DNA of 37,466 bases from an uncultured Desulfuromonadales bacterium. Lineage in GTDB: Bacteria; Desulfobacterota; Desulfuromonadia; Desulfuromonadales; Trichloromonadaceae. The notes beneath the pieces were generated by a model. It did not search any database and was not told where the DNA came from. It saw only the letters and a list, made by a program, of their open reading frames with translations. The stretch spans positions 1-37,466 of the forward strand of contig CALZIZ010000034.1 in the NCBI GenBank assembly GCA_945787465.1, written 5' to 3'. Below, one piece after another: positions 25,378-33,804 of this stretch (position 1 is the stretch's first letter; each line of letters begins with the position of its first letter). The position numbers and the translations under genes were made by a program.

Positions 25378-26127
25378 TTAGTGCAGAAGCTTGAGATAAT
25401 CCCGGGAAAGCCTCGCCGATTCGGATTCGGGAGCCAGGCGGATAACCTCTTTGAAGGCAGCTTCGGCCCCCTCCTTATTCCTGGTTTTCATATGTGCCAG
25501 CCCCAGTTTATAGTGAGCCTGCACGTACCCCGGCACAAGGCCGAGCGCTTTTTTATAGGCGGTAATGGCCAGGTCGGTCTTGTCGAGGGCATAGTAGGCT
25601 TCACCCAGGCCGAAATGGGCCTGAGGATACTGGGCATTGCTGGAAATGGCGTCCTGGTAGGAGAGCACCGAGTTGAGATAGTCGGCCTTTTGAAAGTGGG
25701 AAAAGCCTATTCCGGTCAGAGCCACTTCGGGCTTGGTAAACAACAGGTTTGTCGACGCCCGGCGAAAATAGGCAATGGCGTCATCCCAGCGTTTCTGATC
25801 GAGGTAAAGCGCCGCCAGGTTGTTCTCGTACTGGGGATCTTTGCCGCTGAGCTCGATGGCTTTAAGGTAATGGGCTTCGGCTTTTGCAAAGGCTTGTTTG
25901 CGATGATAGGCCATGGCCAAAGCGCCCTGGATTTCGGCATTATTCGGGTCGGATTCGGCAGCCTGAAGAAACTCCCTGAGAGCCATGGTCGGGTTGTTTT
26001 CCTGCAGATAGGATAACCCTAGGATGTAATGGGTCTCCCCCGAGCGGCTCTGCTCCTGCACGGCGCTGCAGGAAAAAATGAGCAATAATCCAAGGGCCAG
26101 AATTGTCGGTCGAAACAGTGTGCCCAC
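25378..26127 (-). CDS. TPR lipoprotein, PilW/PilF-like
   Basis: The protein has 249 residues from a GTG at 26127, with AAGGAG 5 bases upstream. A signal peptide ends in the lipobox IFSC, giving a lipidated Cys at residue 20. The rest consists of about six tetratricopeptide repeats (for example ALREFLQAAESDPNNAE, HYLKAIELSGKDPQYENNLA). The size and repeat layout match PilW/PilF, the outer-membrane lipoprotein that helps assemble the type IV pilus secretin. A large secretin gene lies 5 kb upstream on the same strand, but whether they interact is unknown. It is followed by the RodZ-like gene after an 81-bp gap. Confidence 0.8.
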   Translation of the reverse strand: MGTLFRPTILALGLLLIFSCSAVQEQSRSGETHYILGLSYLQENNPTMALREFLQAAESDPNNAEIQGALAMAYHRKQAFAKAEAHYLKAIELSGKDPQYENNLAALYLDQKRWDDAIAYFRRASTNLLFTKPEVALTGIGFSHFQKADYLNSVLSYQDAISSNAQYPQAHFGLGEAYYALDKTDLAITAYKKALGLVPGYVQAHYKLGLAHMKTRNKEGAEAAFKEVIRLAPESESARLSRDYLKLLH

Positions 26128-26139
26128 ACAAACTCCTTG

Positions 26140-26694
26140 CTAAAGCGATGCCAGAAAGCGACCAAGATTTTCGATAAAGCACCTGCGTCGCGCTGCCATT
26201 TCTTCAGCAGAGGGAAGCGGTCGCCTGGCGGCGATACGAGTAGTTCCCCCACCGCTAAAAGCAGCGGGCTCGGGCGAATCTGCCCCCTGCGGTTCGATCG
26301 GCTTTTGCGGGGGCTTGACCCCGAACTTCAGGGGCAGAGAATCCCACAGTCCGATCCGCTTCTGGGCATCGAACTGAGAGATCTCCAGATCCCCCATGAT
26401 AAACCCCATAGATTCGGCAAAATTAAGTGCCTGCGAAAATACCGGCCCCACCTGCTGCTTGGTCAGCCCCCCCCCGTCATTGAGGTAAAAGGCCAGACAA
26501 TGACTGTCATGTAGATGAAACACGACGGTCACCCGCAGCCCGCCCTTTTCGATATAAGCACAGGCATAGGCGGTGGCAGACTGGGAAGGCACCCCGGGCA
26601 GAGCCACCTGAACCTCGCTAAGCGAGCGGTGGAGCAGCACGACCCGATTGGCCGAAATCGCCAGCAACTCCATGGTCTTTTCCCAGCTGAACAT
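26140..26694 (-). CDS. Uncharacterised 184-residue protein
   Basis: I do not recognise this protein. The ATG at 26694 has AAGGA 7 bases upstream. The first 120 or so residues look like a compact alpha/beta domain (MELLAISANRVVLLHRSL, then a beta-rich segment with VVFHLHDSHCLAFYLNDGGGL), followed by a Pro/Gly-rich linker and a basic C-terminal helix (SAEEMAARRRCFIENLGRFL). No signal peptide, membrane segment or known motif is visible. It sits 12 bp from the TPR lipoprotein gene and 17 bp after the PfkB kinase gene, so it is almost certainly co-transcribed with both. Confidence 0.7.
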   Translation of the reverse strand: MFSWEKTMELLAISANRVVLLHRSLSEVQVALPGVPSQSATAYACAYIEKGGLRVTVVFHLHDSHCLAFYLNDGGGLTKQQVGPVFSQALNFAESMGFIMGDLEISQFDAQKRIGLWDSLPLKFGVKPPQKPIEPQGADSPEPAAFSGGGTTRIAARRPLPSAEEMAARRRCFIENLGRFLASL

Positions 26695-26711
26695 CAGTTC
26701 ATCCTTGCTGT

Positions 26712-27623
26712 TTATTCAAGTCCGTCAAATTCGGTCAGCAGCTTGACCTTGCGGAAGCGTTCTTCGATTTCCTTGTATTCCAGGGTCTTCATTCGGTTGA
26801 GACTGAAATCCTCCACGGCGAAAGAGGCCATGACGCTGCCGAAGACGATCGCCTGGCGGACACTCGCCTCGGAGACGTTCTGGGTTGATGCGAGGTAGCC
26901 CATAAACCCTCCGGCAAAGGTGTCGCCAGCCCCCGTGGGGTCAAAGACCGCTTCGAGGGGAAAGGCCGGCGCGGCAAAGGTCGAGTGCTCGGTAAACATG
27001 ATGACCCCGTATTCTCCACGTTTGACCACCAGGTTTTTCGGCCCCAGATCCAGGATGCTCCGGGCAGCCTTGACCAGGTTGGGCTCGTCGGCCAGCTGGC
27101 GGACCTCCCCCTCGTTGATCAGCAGGGTGTCGACATGCCTGAGAGTTTTGACCAGGGCCTCGCGCTTGCCCTCGATCCAGAAGTTCATGGTGTCGCAGGC
27201 CACCAGCTTGGGCCGCCGCACCTGCTGCAGCACCTGCAGCTGCAATTCAGGATCGATGTTGGCGAGAAAAACGTATTCAGCGTCTTCAAATCCACTGGGC
27301 AACTGGGGAGCGAAGGATTCGAAGACGTTCAGTTGAGTATCGAGGGTATGGGCCTCATTGAGGTCATAACCGTAACGCCCCTTCCAGCGAAAGGTCTTCC
27401 CCGGTGCGACCTGCAGCCCTGTCAGGTCGATATTGCGCGACTTGAGAAACTCCACGTGTTCCTGGGGAAAATCTTCCCCCACAACGGCGACCAGGCTAAC
27501 ATCGCTGAAAAAACTCGCCGAGGTCGAAAAGTAGGTCCCCGACCCTCCCAGAACCTCATCCACCTCACCAAAAGGAGTCTCCACCGAATCGAACGCCACC
27601 GAACCGACAACCAGAATGCTCAC
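26712..27623 (-). CDS. PfkB-family sugar/nucleoside kinase
   Basis: The protein has 303 residues from a GTG at 27623 (GGGA five bases before it). The N-terminal glycine motif GGSGTYFSTSA and the C-terminal anion-hole/catalytic signature DPTGAGDTFAGGFMGY with its base Asp identify a ribokinase-fold PfkB kinase. The mid-protein DTMNFW and INEGEVRQL segments are typical of a subgroup next to MTA phosphorylase genes, so a nucleoside or purine-salvage substrate is a reasonable inference. Adenosine, ribose or a deoxysugar cannot be distinguished from the sequence. A 303-bp repeat-rich gap separates it from mtnP upstream. Confidence 0.85.
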   Translation of the reverse strand: MSILVVGSVAFDSVETPFGEVDEVLGGSGTYFSTSASFFSDVSLVAVVGEDFPQEHVEFLKSRNIDLTGLQVAPGKTFRWKGRYGYDLNEAHTLDTQLNVFESFAPQLPSGFEDAEYVFLANIDPELQLQVLQQVRRPKLVACDTMNFWIEGKREALVKTLRHVDTLLINEGEVRQLADEPNLVKAARSILDLGPKNLVVKRGEYGVIMFTEHSTFAAPAFPLEAVFDPTGAGDTFAGGFMGYLASTQNVSEASVRQAIVFGSVMASFAVEDFSLNRMKTLEYKEIEERFRKVKLLTEFDGLE

Positions 27624-27650
27624 GTTTTTCCCAACCCTTCTTGAAAACTT

Positions 27651-27830
27651 GCCACAGAGAACACAGAGGAAAAAAAATCATTTTATTGGACGCAGATCAC
27701 AGCGGAAAAGGCTGATTAAGAGCGGACCTTAATCCTGAAAATCCTGTAAATCTGCGTCCCATTGCCTTTGAAGTTGGCTTTGGTCTTTGCTTGGGAACTC
27801 ACATACAAGGACACGGAGGTCACAGAGAAA
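27651..27830. repeat. Intergenic short-unit repeats (cacagaga type) with an inverted pair
   Basis: The gap 27624-27926 contains no gene. It holds ccacagagaacacagagg (27651-27668), a related ggaggtcacagagaaa copy (27815-27830), and a 10-bp inverted pair ggacgcagat/atctgcgtcc (27688-27697 and 27750-27759). Such fragments recur in deltaproteobacterial intergenic DNA as far as I recall. Confidence 0.6.
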
Positions 27831-27926
27831 GCATTAAATAGCGAAGGATTTCATTCTGCGCCTCCGGGTCTCGGTGGCCGATATTGAATTTATACTAATC
27901 AGAAATCCCGGCCTAATGCAACCGAT

Positions 27927-28793
27927 TCAACCCAGATATTGGCCCATGATCACCGCCAGCTTGTCGCGGGTGGCTTCGGGGATCAAGTCCTTGCGGGTCA
28001 TCACTGCAAAATCAAGCGCCTTTCCGCAGGCGCAGTCCCGTTCGCCGTCCAGACGCTTGACCGCCGCCTTAATAATATTGCGGGCCGTCGCCACGTTCTG
28101 CTGAATAATGGCAATGACCGCCTCGACCGAAACATCGTCATGCTCCTGGTGCCAGCAGTCATAGTCCGTCGCCAGGGCTACGGTAGCGTAGCAGATTTCC
28201 GCCTCGCGCGCCAGGCGTGCCTCGGGAACGTTGGTCATCCCGATCACATCCACCCCCCAGCTGCGGTAGATATTCGACTCGGCGCGGGTGGAGAAGTTCG
28301 GCCCTTCGATGCAGATATAGGTGCCACCTTTATGCACCGTGGCGCCCACTTCAACAGCCGAAGCATGAAGAACCTGGGCAAGGTCACCGCAGATCGGGTC
28401 AGCAAACTGCACATGTCCCACCACTCCCTCGCCGAAAAAGGTCGAAGCACGCTTGCCCTGGGTGCGATCAAAAAACTGATCGGGAATCACGATATTCCCG
28501 GGGACGATCTCCTCCTTCATGCTGCCGACCGCAGAAACCGAGATAATCTGCTGCACCCCAAGCTTTTTCATCCCGTAGATATTCGCCCGGTAGTTAACCT
28601 CAGAGGGCAAGAACCGGTGACCACGACCATGGCGGGGCAGAAAGACCATCTTCACCCCGTCAAGGGTGCCGGTGATATAGGCATCAGAAGGATCGCCGAA
28701 GGGTGTTTCTATGCGCTCTTCCCTGACATCCTTAAGTTCTTCAATCTCGTAAAGGCCGCTGCCCCCGATAACTCCGATCGTAAGTTGTGACAT
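27927..28793 (-). CDS. mtnP: S-methyl-5'-thioadenosine phosphorylase
   Basis: The gene encodes 288 residues from the ATG at 28793, which has AAGGAGG 7 bases upstream; the open frame further upstream is repeat DNA. The sequence has the MTAP set: GVIGGSGLYEI, the phosphate-site LPRHGRGHRFLPSEVNYRA (as two blocks), SAVGSMKEE, YICIEGPNFSTRAES and GMTNVPEARLAREA, then the DYDCWH segment. It cleaves MTA from polyamine/AdoMet metabolism into adenine and methylthioribose-1-phosphate. Neighbouring PfkB kinase and PNP genes fit a purine-salvage theme. The broken rlmN gene lies upstream, separated by a gtggacagt-type repeat. Confidence 0.93.
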   Translation of the reverse strand: MSQLTIGVIGGSGLYEIEELKDVREERIETPFGDPSDAYITGTLDGVKMVFLPRHGRGHRFLPSEVNYRANIYGMKKLGVQQIISVSAVGSMKEEIVPGNIVIPDQFFDRTQGKRASTFFGEGVVGHVQFADPICGDLAQVLHASAVEVGATVHKGGTYICIEGPNFSTRAESNIYRSWGVDVIGMTNVPEARLAREAEICYATVALATDYDCWHQEHDDVSVEAVIAIIQQNVATARNIIKAAVKRLDGERDCACGKALDFAVMTRKDLIPEATRDKLAVIMGQYLG

Positions 28794-28815
28794 GGTAACC
28801 CTCCTTAATTCTGTG

Positions 28816-28911
28816 GGCGGTGGACAGTTAACAGTGGACAGCTTCAGAGAAACTTGAACAACAGGAATCCCGCTTTTCACAGGCCACTGTCCACCGCTCA
28901 CTGTCCACTGA
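28816..28911. repeat. Inverted gtggacagt short-unit repeats
   Basis: ggtggacagttaacagtggacag (in two overlapping units, 28819-28842) is mirrored by actgtccaccgc and cactgtccactg (28885-28910). The block fills most of the gap between the mtnP start and the rlmN stop and could fold as a hairpin in the transcript. Confidence 0.75.
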
Positions 28912-28913
28912 TT

Positions 28914-29830
28914 TTATTTCTCCGGCAACTTCCCCTGCTGCCTCTCGAGTTTCCCTTTGAGCTGTCCGCAGGCGGCCGAGATGTCCTCCCCCTTGCTGGC
29001 CCGGCGGATGGCGACGATGCTACGGTCGAGCAGGTAGGTCTGAAAAACCTCAATGGCCTCGGCATTAGGAGAGCGAAAGGCGGAGCCTTCATGCTCGTTA
29101 AAGGGAATCAGGTTGACCTTGGCCTTGATGCCGTGGAGAAGCTTGACCAGCCGCTTGGCGTCTTGCAGGCTATCGTTGACCCCGCGGATAAGGATGTACT
29201 CGAAGGTGATCCGCTTACTGGCATGCAACGGATATTGACGGCAAGCCGCCATCAGTTCTTTGAGGGGATAGCGCCGGTTGATCGGCATCAACTGGTCGCG
29301 CACCTCGTCGGTGGTGGCATTGAGGGAAACCGCCAGGTTGACCCGAATCCGTTGCCCGAGTTCCAGCATCTGCGGCACCAGGCCCGAGGTGGAGAGGGTC
29401 ACCTTGCGGGGGCCGTAATCGAAACCTTCGGGCGTGTAGAGAATTTCCAGGGCCTTGACAACATTATCAAGGTTGTGAAGGGGTTCCCCCATGCCCATGA
29501 AGACAATATTGTTCACCGGCCCGTCTTTGGTCGCGGCGCACACCTGATTGATGATTTCGGCCGGTTCGAGGGAAACAGGTATTTCTTGGTGCCGTCCACG
29601 CTCTGCTCGGTGACCTCGGGCTGCCAGTTGGAGATAAACGCACGCTGGCTGAGGTCTTCACGCAGGGCCTTGGAAAGGTCGGTCATTTCGGCAAAGGAGG
29701 TCACCCCCCGGGTGTAAATCCAGCGCATGATCTGGCGAGCCCGGAATTTTTCTTTGCCCAAACCGCAAAGCAGCGCGGTCAGATCCTCGAGGTTGAGATT
29801 TTTCAGATCGATGAGATTTGTTTGAGACAT
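28914..29830 (-). pseudogene. rlmN: rlmN (23S rRNA/tRNA m2A methyltransferase) with deletion of the radical-SAM core
   Basis: The N-terminal part reads normally from 29830 ([26 protein letters not shown], then DGTKKYLF). At about 29575 the frame changes abruptly. The rest of RlmN resumes one frame over as [20 protein letters not shown] and continues with [22 protein letters not shown] and the C-terminal methyl-carrier Cys in SAACGQL. Relative to the family about 45 codons are gone, exactly the stretch with CVSSQVGC and the CxxxCxxC motif that binds the [4Fe-4S] cluster. Even with frameshifting the product could not be active. RlmN modifies A2503 of 23S rRNA and A37 of some tRNAs; loss is tolerated in E. 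coli. Confidence 0.88.
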
Positions 29831-29873
29831 TCGTATAAACTACCGGCAGAAAGGGTCTTTCCCGCTGAATTCA

Positions 29874-29911
29874 CAAGAAAAAAAGCCCTTCGGATTGTAC
29901 CCGAAGGGCTT
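29874..29911 (-). terminator. Terminator after ndk
   Basis: The stem aagcccttcgg/ccgaagggctt (29883-29893 with 29901-29911) closes a 7-base loop and, read on the minus strand, is followed by a run of T. It lies 37 bp past the ndk stop. Confidence 0.85.
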
Positions 29912-29947
29912 GAAACAGACAAGACAAAAGGGGGCGAAACGCTGGGA

Positions 29948-30361
29948 TTACAGCAGTTCGAGCCCGGAGAAGAAGTAGGGGATTTCAAAAGCGGCGGTCT
30001 CGGGGGCGTCGGAACCGTGGGTAGCGTTTTCGCCGATGGAGGTGCCGAATTCCTTGCGCATGGTGCCTTCGGCGGCCTCAGCGGGGTTGGTAGCGCCCAT
30101 CAGGTCACGCCATTTCTTGATGGCGCCCTCGGCCTCGAGGGCCATGACGATGCAAGGGCCACTGCTCATGAAGTCGGTGAGCTCACCGAAGAAAGGGCGC
30201 TCTTTGTGCACGTAGTAAAAGCCTTCGGCCTCGACCTTGCTCATATAGAGCTTTTTGATGCCGACGATCTTGAACCCCTCTGCGTAGATGCGAGCGATGA
30301 TCTTACCGGCGCTTCCGGCAGCGAAAGCATCAGGCTTGATAATAGCGAAAGTTTTTTCCAT
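29948..30361 (-). CDS. ndk: Nucleoside diphosphate kinase
   Basis: The protein has 137 residues, the normal length. It equilibrates NTP pools through a phospho-histidine, here the His in [10 protein letters not shown]. The N-terminal AIIKPDAF motif and [14 protein letters not shown] are complete. GGAGGAATACGTC precedes the ATG. A terminator follows, so rlmN downstream must have been transcribed by read-through or from its own promoter. The secretin gene lies 103 bp upstream on the same strand. Confidence 0.95.
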   Translation of the reverse strand: MEKTFAIIKPDAFAAGSAGKIIARIYAEGFKIVGIKKLYMSKVEAEGFYYVHKERPFFGELTDFMSSGPCIVMALEAEGAIKKWRDLMGATNPAEAAEGTMRKEFGTSIGENATHGSDAPETAAFEIPYFFSGLELL

Positions 30362-30464
30362 GACGTATTCCTCCAGTCTCGATGTCGAGTGAGTGCTTGA
30401 TTTAAAAAACAGAGCTTTTTAGCATCGCCCCGAGAAAAAGTCAAGCACTTCCCCCACCCTCGAC

Positions 30465-33400
30465 TCAGCGATCGTAAACCGCAACTTCGGCGCGACGATT
30501 CAGATAGCGCCCCTTCTGACTGGAGTTGTCCCCCACCGGGTCGGCTTCGCCCAGGCCCAGAGAACTGACCCGCTCCGGGGCCAGCTCGAACACTCCGACC
30601 AGGTAGCTTTCTACGCTCATGGCCCGTGCTGTGGAGACTTTCAACTTATACTCCGTCGGCCCGACGCTGTCGCTATAGCCTTTGACAACGATTCTGCGCC
30701 CTGGGTAACTTTTGATCATCTCCGCAGCCTCGGCCAGACGATAATGAAATTCGGGACGCACTTTCACCTGCCCCGGATAAAACCGGACCACGAAGCGACT
30801 CAGCGGAGCCTCGGCAGGGACCACCGGGGCCGGCACGGCTAAGACCGCTAAGGCCTGAGTATCCACAACATCGGGAACCGGTTGTTTGGGCCCTGCAGGC
30901 ACAGGGGCCGAGAGGGCGGGCCAGCCAAGGGAGGCCAGCTGCATCACCTGCTCGCCCAAAGCTTCGTCCGGTGGAGAGGTCGAGGCCTCCTTCGGCTTCG
31001 CACTGCCAATAGCCAGCATGGCAGAGCCACCCTCGCGGGAGCTTTTCTGCGGCAGGCGATAGGTCTCAAGGTTCATTCCAGCCGTGGGAATTTCGACCTT
31101 CAGGCCCGCAGCATCGCGAAAATCAAGACCCTGCGGGGTGACCTCGGTTTTGCCCGAAGCGAGCACCTTGAATATCAGACGACAGAGCACCCCGCTCCCC
31201 ATCACCCCCGCTGCCCCCTCGCTGCGCGTAAGCAATAGCCTCACCTGGCCCGCGGTGGCCTCCTCGGCCTGAAAGCTGGTCTGGTAACCGCCGCGCCTGA
31301 GCAGGTCACCCTCCTCGGCCTGCACAAATTCAAGGATCTCCGGGTCATAGGCAAGGGTCAAACTGGCGCTGTGCAGCAGGTCGACATTGGCCATGTTCAC
31401 GGTCAACGCCAGCTGGCGATCGACATAGCCGCGGTTGGGGCCAAGCACGGCCAACCGCCCTGCCGATACAGCGACAGCAGGGGCTTGCTCCTGCTGGCCA
31501 GGCAGGGCCGCCTGAGGAGCCCCAAGGGCCCCCATGGGCACCACAGGCACTTCTGCGGGTTCGTCAGAATCGGTTGGTTTCCAGGGCAATTCCTTTGACG
31601 GATCGGGCCTGCGGGCAGCCGGAGCCGGGGCTAGCCGGGTCCGCTCGAGCTCGGGCCGGAAGTTGTCTGCAAAGGTGCCGAAGCGAGGACTTGCCTTTAG
31701 ATCGTCCTCGCCTCCCGACCAGATCGTGGCGGTATCGGGAAACGGAACATCGAGGCTCTTAACCACGTGGGGGGTGATTGAGAGCAGGATTTCGCGCTTG
31801 CCCTTGCTCTCGTCATAATGGGTAAAGAGTTTCCCCAGCCAGGGGATATCCCCCAACAGGGGGATGGTTTTTTTGGTGGTTGATTGGTCGTCGCGGATCA
31901 ACCCGCCGATGACCGTTCGCTGGCCGTCTTTTAGGGTCAGAACGCTTTCGGCGTTGGTGGTGGTGATGGTAAAGACGATGGTGCCGCTTTCCAGGGGCTG
32001 GCGGTCAGAGATGCTGCTAACCTCCAGGTTCATTTTGGTCACAACCGTCGAATCGAGGCGAATATCCGGCTCGACATTGAGCTTGACGCCGACATCCACG
32101 TACTGGACGTTATCCGAACGGTTGTCACCATTGATGGTCACGGTAATCACCGGCTCGCGGCTGCCGATATGAACCTTGGCCTTTTCCTTGTTCTTGACCC
32201 GGATCTTGGGATTGGCCAGCAGCTGGGTATCGGTGAGGGTCTTGGCAAAATCGAAAGTCGCCGACGGCAGGGTGTAGAAGGTCTCCAAGCGCCCAAGGCT
32301 GCTGACCAGGTTGTCGGTGTCGGCCCCCGGGCTCAGGGTGTCGGACACGATGGTATCACTGCGGCTGTTGGCGACCCCCAGGCTCAAGGCATAGTTGGAC
32401 AATTGAGGTCCCAGAGAGGTGTCATCACCCAGGCTGACCTCGATCAGTTCCAGGTCAAAAACCACCTCGGCATCGGCGCGATCCGCCGCCTCGATGATCT
32501 GCTGGGCCACCTGCAACACCTCGGGCCGGTCGCGGATCACCAGGGCGTTGAGTTCTTCATGGAGATAGATTTTTCGTAGCTGCAGCACTGTGCGCAGCAT
32601 GACCACGGCCTTTTTGGCCTGAATGTTCGATAAAAAGAAGACCTGCACCACCTGGTCTTCGTACTTCTTGTCCTTCTCGGAGCTGCGGGGATAGATGATG
32701 ATCGTACGGTTGTTGAGAACCTTCTTGCCCAGTTCGTTCATGTGCAAGATAAATTCAAGGGCCTGGGCGAAATTGGCATTTTCGAGAAAGACGTCGACCT
32801 TGTCCGGCCGCAGCTCTTCGTCGAAAATGAAATTGATGCCCGAGAGTTTGGTCAGGATGGCAAAGACATCAAAGAGGTCAGCGTCCTTGAGTTTCAGAGT
32901 GATCGGCCCGTCAGAGGTGAGGTCGAGTTCGAACCCGTCAACCAGGGTCCGGCTGCCCTTTTGAATCTCGGTTTGCAACTCGAGGGCCCGCTGATGGGCA
33001 GGTTCGATCTTAAGGGCCTGCTCCAGAAACCGCCTGGCCCGAATGTACTGCTTATTTGCAATATACCCTTCGGCCTCCCGGGTGAGTTCAAGAGCCTCGA
33101 GGGTCCGGTTCACTCCCTCCAACTCCTGGGTTGCCGCCTCCATTCCAGGGACCAGGTCCTCGGCCATCTGAAACTGCAGCAAAGCATCATCTAGGCGGTC
33201 TTCACGCACCAGGCGCCGACCTTCTGCCAGATGCATGAGCGCTGCCTTCTCCCTGGCCTGGAGCAACTTCATCTTGTATTCGTGCTTTTGGGGATTCTCG
33301 CTGAGCGCCCGCATGTATTCGACCACCGCCTGGTCGTACTCCCCGTCCGCCAACAGGTCTTCACCCTGACGAAAGGCCTGATGTCCCGCGCAGCCTGCGA

Positions 33401-33497
33401 GCATGAACATCCAAGCACCTATCAGCAGGGCGCATTTGAACCCCCATGCCCCCATGAAGCCAGAGCGAATTTCAATCCCTCCATCAGCGATGCGCAT
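30465..33497 (-). CDS. TPR-secretin-cohesin-OmpA lipoprotein
   Basis: This is a very large lipoprotein of 1010 residues. The ATG at 33497 follows GGGGGGAG by 5 bases. Lipobox LAGC places the lipidated Cys at 36. Domains in order are TPR-like repeats (about 40-190), an N0/STN-like domain (about 195-270), an N1-type domain (VVQVFFLSNIQAKKAV, about 285-345), the secretin core (about 345-600, ending with the hallmark VPLLGDIPWLGKLF-like IPLLGDIPWLGKLF), a Pro-rich linker, a cohesin-like domain (about 690-825: YVDRQLALTVNMANVD, LTLAYDPEILEFV), a second linker, and a C-terminal OmpA/peptidoglycan-binding domain (about 905-1010: VKGYSDSVGPTEYKLKVS, NRRAEVAV). Secretins form outer-membrane export gates. 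Cohesin-bearing secretins are known in relatives; the OmpA tail is unusual. Confidence 0.9.
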   Translation of the reverse strand: MRIADGGIEIRSGFMGAWGFKCALLIGAWMFMLAGCAGHQAFRQGEDLLADGEYDQAVVEYMRALSENPQKHEYKMKLLQAREKAALMHLAEGRRLVREDRLDDALLQFQMAEDLVPGMEAATQELEGVNRTLEALELTREAEGYIANKQYIRARRFLEQALKIEPAHQRALELQTEIQKGSRTLVDGFELDLTSDGPITLKLKDADLFDVFAILTKLSGINFIFDEELRPDKVDVFLENANFAQALEFILHMNELGKKVLNNRTIIIYPRSSEKDKKYEDQVVQVFFLSNIQAKKAVVMLRTVLQLRKIYLHEELNALVIRDRPEVLQVAQQIIEAADRADAEVVFDLELIEVSLGDDTSLGPQLSNYALSLGVANSRSDTIVSDTLSPGADTDNLVSSLGRLETFYTLPSATFDFAKTLTDTQLLANPKIRVKNKEKAKVHIGSREPVITVTINGDNRSDNVQYVDVGVKLNVEPDIRLDSTVVTKMNLEVSSISDRQPLESGTIVFTITTTNAESVLTLKDGQRTVIGGLIRDDQSTTKKTIPLLGDIPWLGKLFTHYDESKGKREILLSITPHVVKSLDVPFPDTATIWSGGEDDLKASPRFGTFADNFRPELERTRLAPAPAARRPDPSKELPWKPTDSDEPAEVPVVPMGALGAPQAALPGQQEQAPAVAVSAGRLAVLGPNRGYVDRQLALTVNMANVDLLHSASLTLAYDPEILEFVQAEEGDLLRRGGYQTSFQAEEATAGQVRLLLTRSEGAAGVMGSGVLCRLIFKVLASGKTEVTPQGLDFRDAAGLKVEIPTAGMNLETYRLPQKSSREGGSAMLAIGSAKPKEASTSPPDEALGEQVMQLASLGWPALSAPVPAGPKQPVPDVVDTQALAVLAVPAPVVPAEAPLSRFVVRFYPGQVKVRPEFHYRLAEAAEMIKSYPGRRIVVKGYSDSVGPTEYKLKVSTARAMSVESYLVGVFELAPERVSSLGLGEADPVGDNSSQKGRYLNRRAEVAVYDR

Positions 33498-33512
33498 AAA
33501 CACTCCCCCCAA

Positions 33513-33804
33513 AAACGAGATGGAGCAAATTCACCACCCTTTACCGACTTGGTCCTCGAAAACAGGAAAGGACGATTCGGTAAAAATTGCTCTAATTTGA
33601 GCTATTAACCATTACTTTATCAAAAATTCTGGATATTTCCTGAAAAGGAGAAACTTCGGACCTAAACGGCTCGGATGGCCCGCCGTAGGGGAATGGAGGC
33701 AGAAAGAGTGAAACAGAGAGAATTCTTGGCTTTTTGGCTCTAACGAACCAAAAAAAGGGCCCATACCGAAGTATGGGCCCTGAAGAATTCACGATCCGAA
33801 GATC
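33513..33804. other. Gap upstream of the secretin gene
   Basis: No gene is visible in these 292 bp. They contain the terminator at 33750-33780 near the right end and presumably the secretin promoter, which I could not assign. Confidence 0.5.
33750..33780 (-). terminator. Terminator of the TSP3 protein pair
   Basis: A perfect 10-bp stem gggcccatac/gtatgggccc (33757-33766 with 33771-33780), with a TTCG tetraloop on the minus strand, is followed by seven T. It lies 25 bp beyond the original stop codon at 33805, which supports that stop as the ancestral gene end. Confidence 0.92.

Noticed and set aside
33640-33720. GEMM-like cyclic-dinucleotide riboswitch before the secretin or TSP3 genes
   Set aside because: A ggacctaaacgg-type fragment is present, but the conserved core and the receptor/tetraloop arrangement are missing, and the orientation does not suit a downstream gene.
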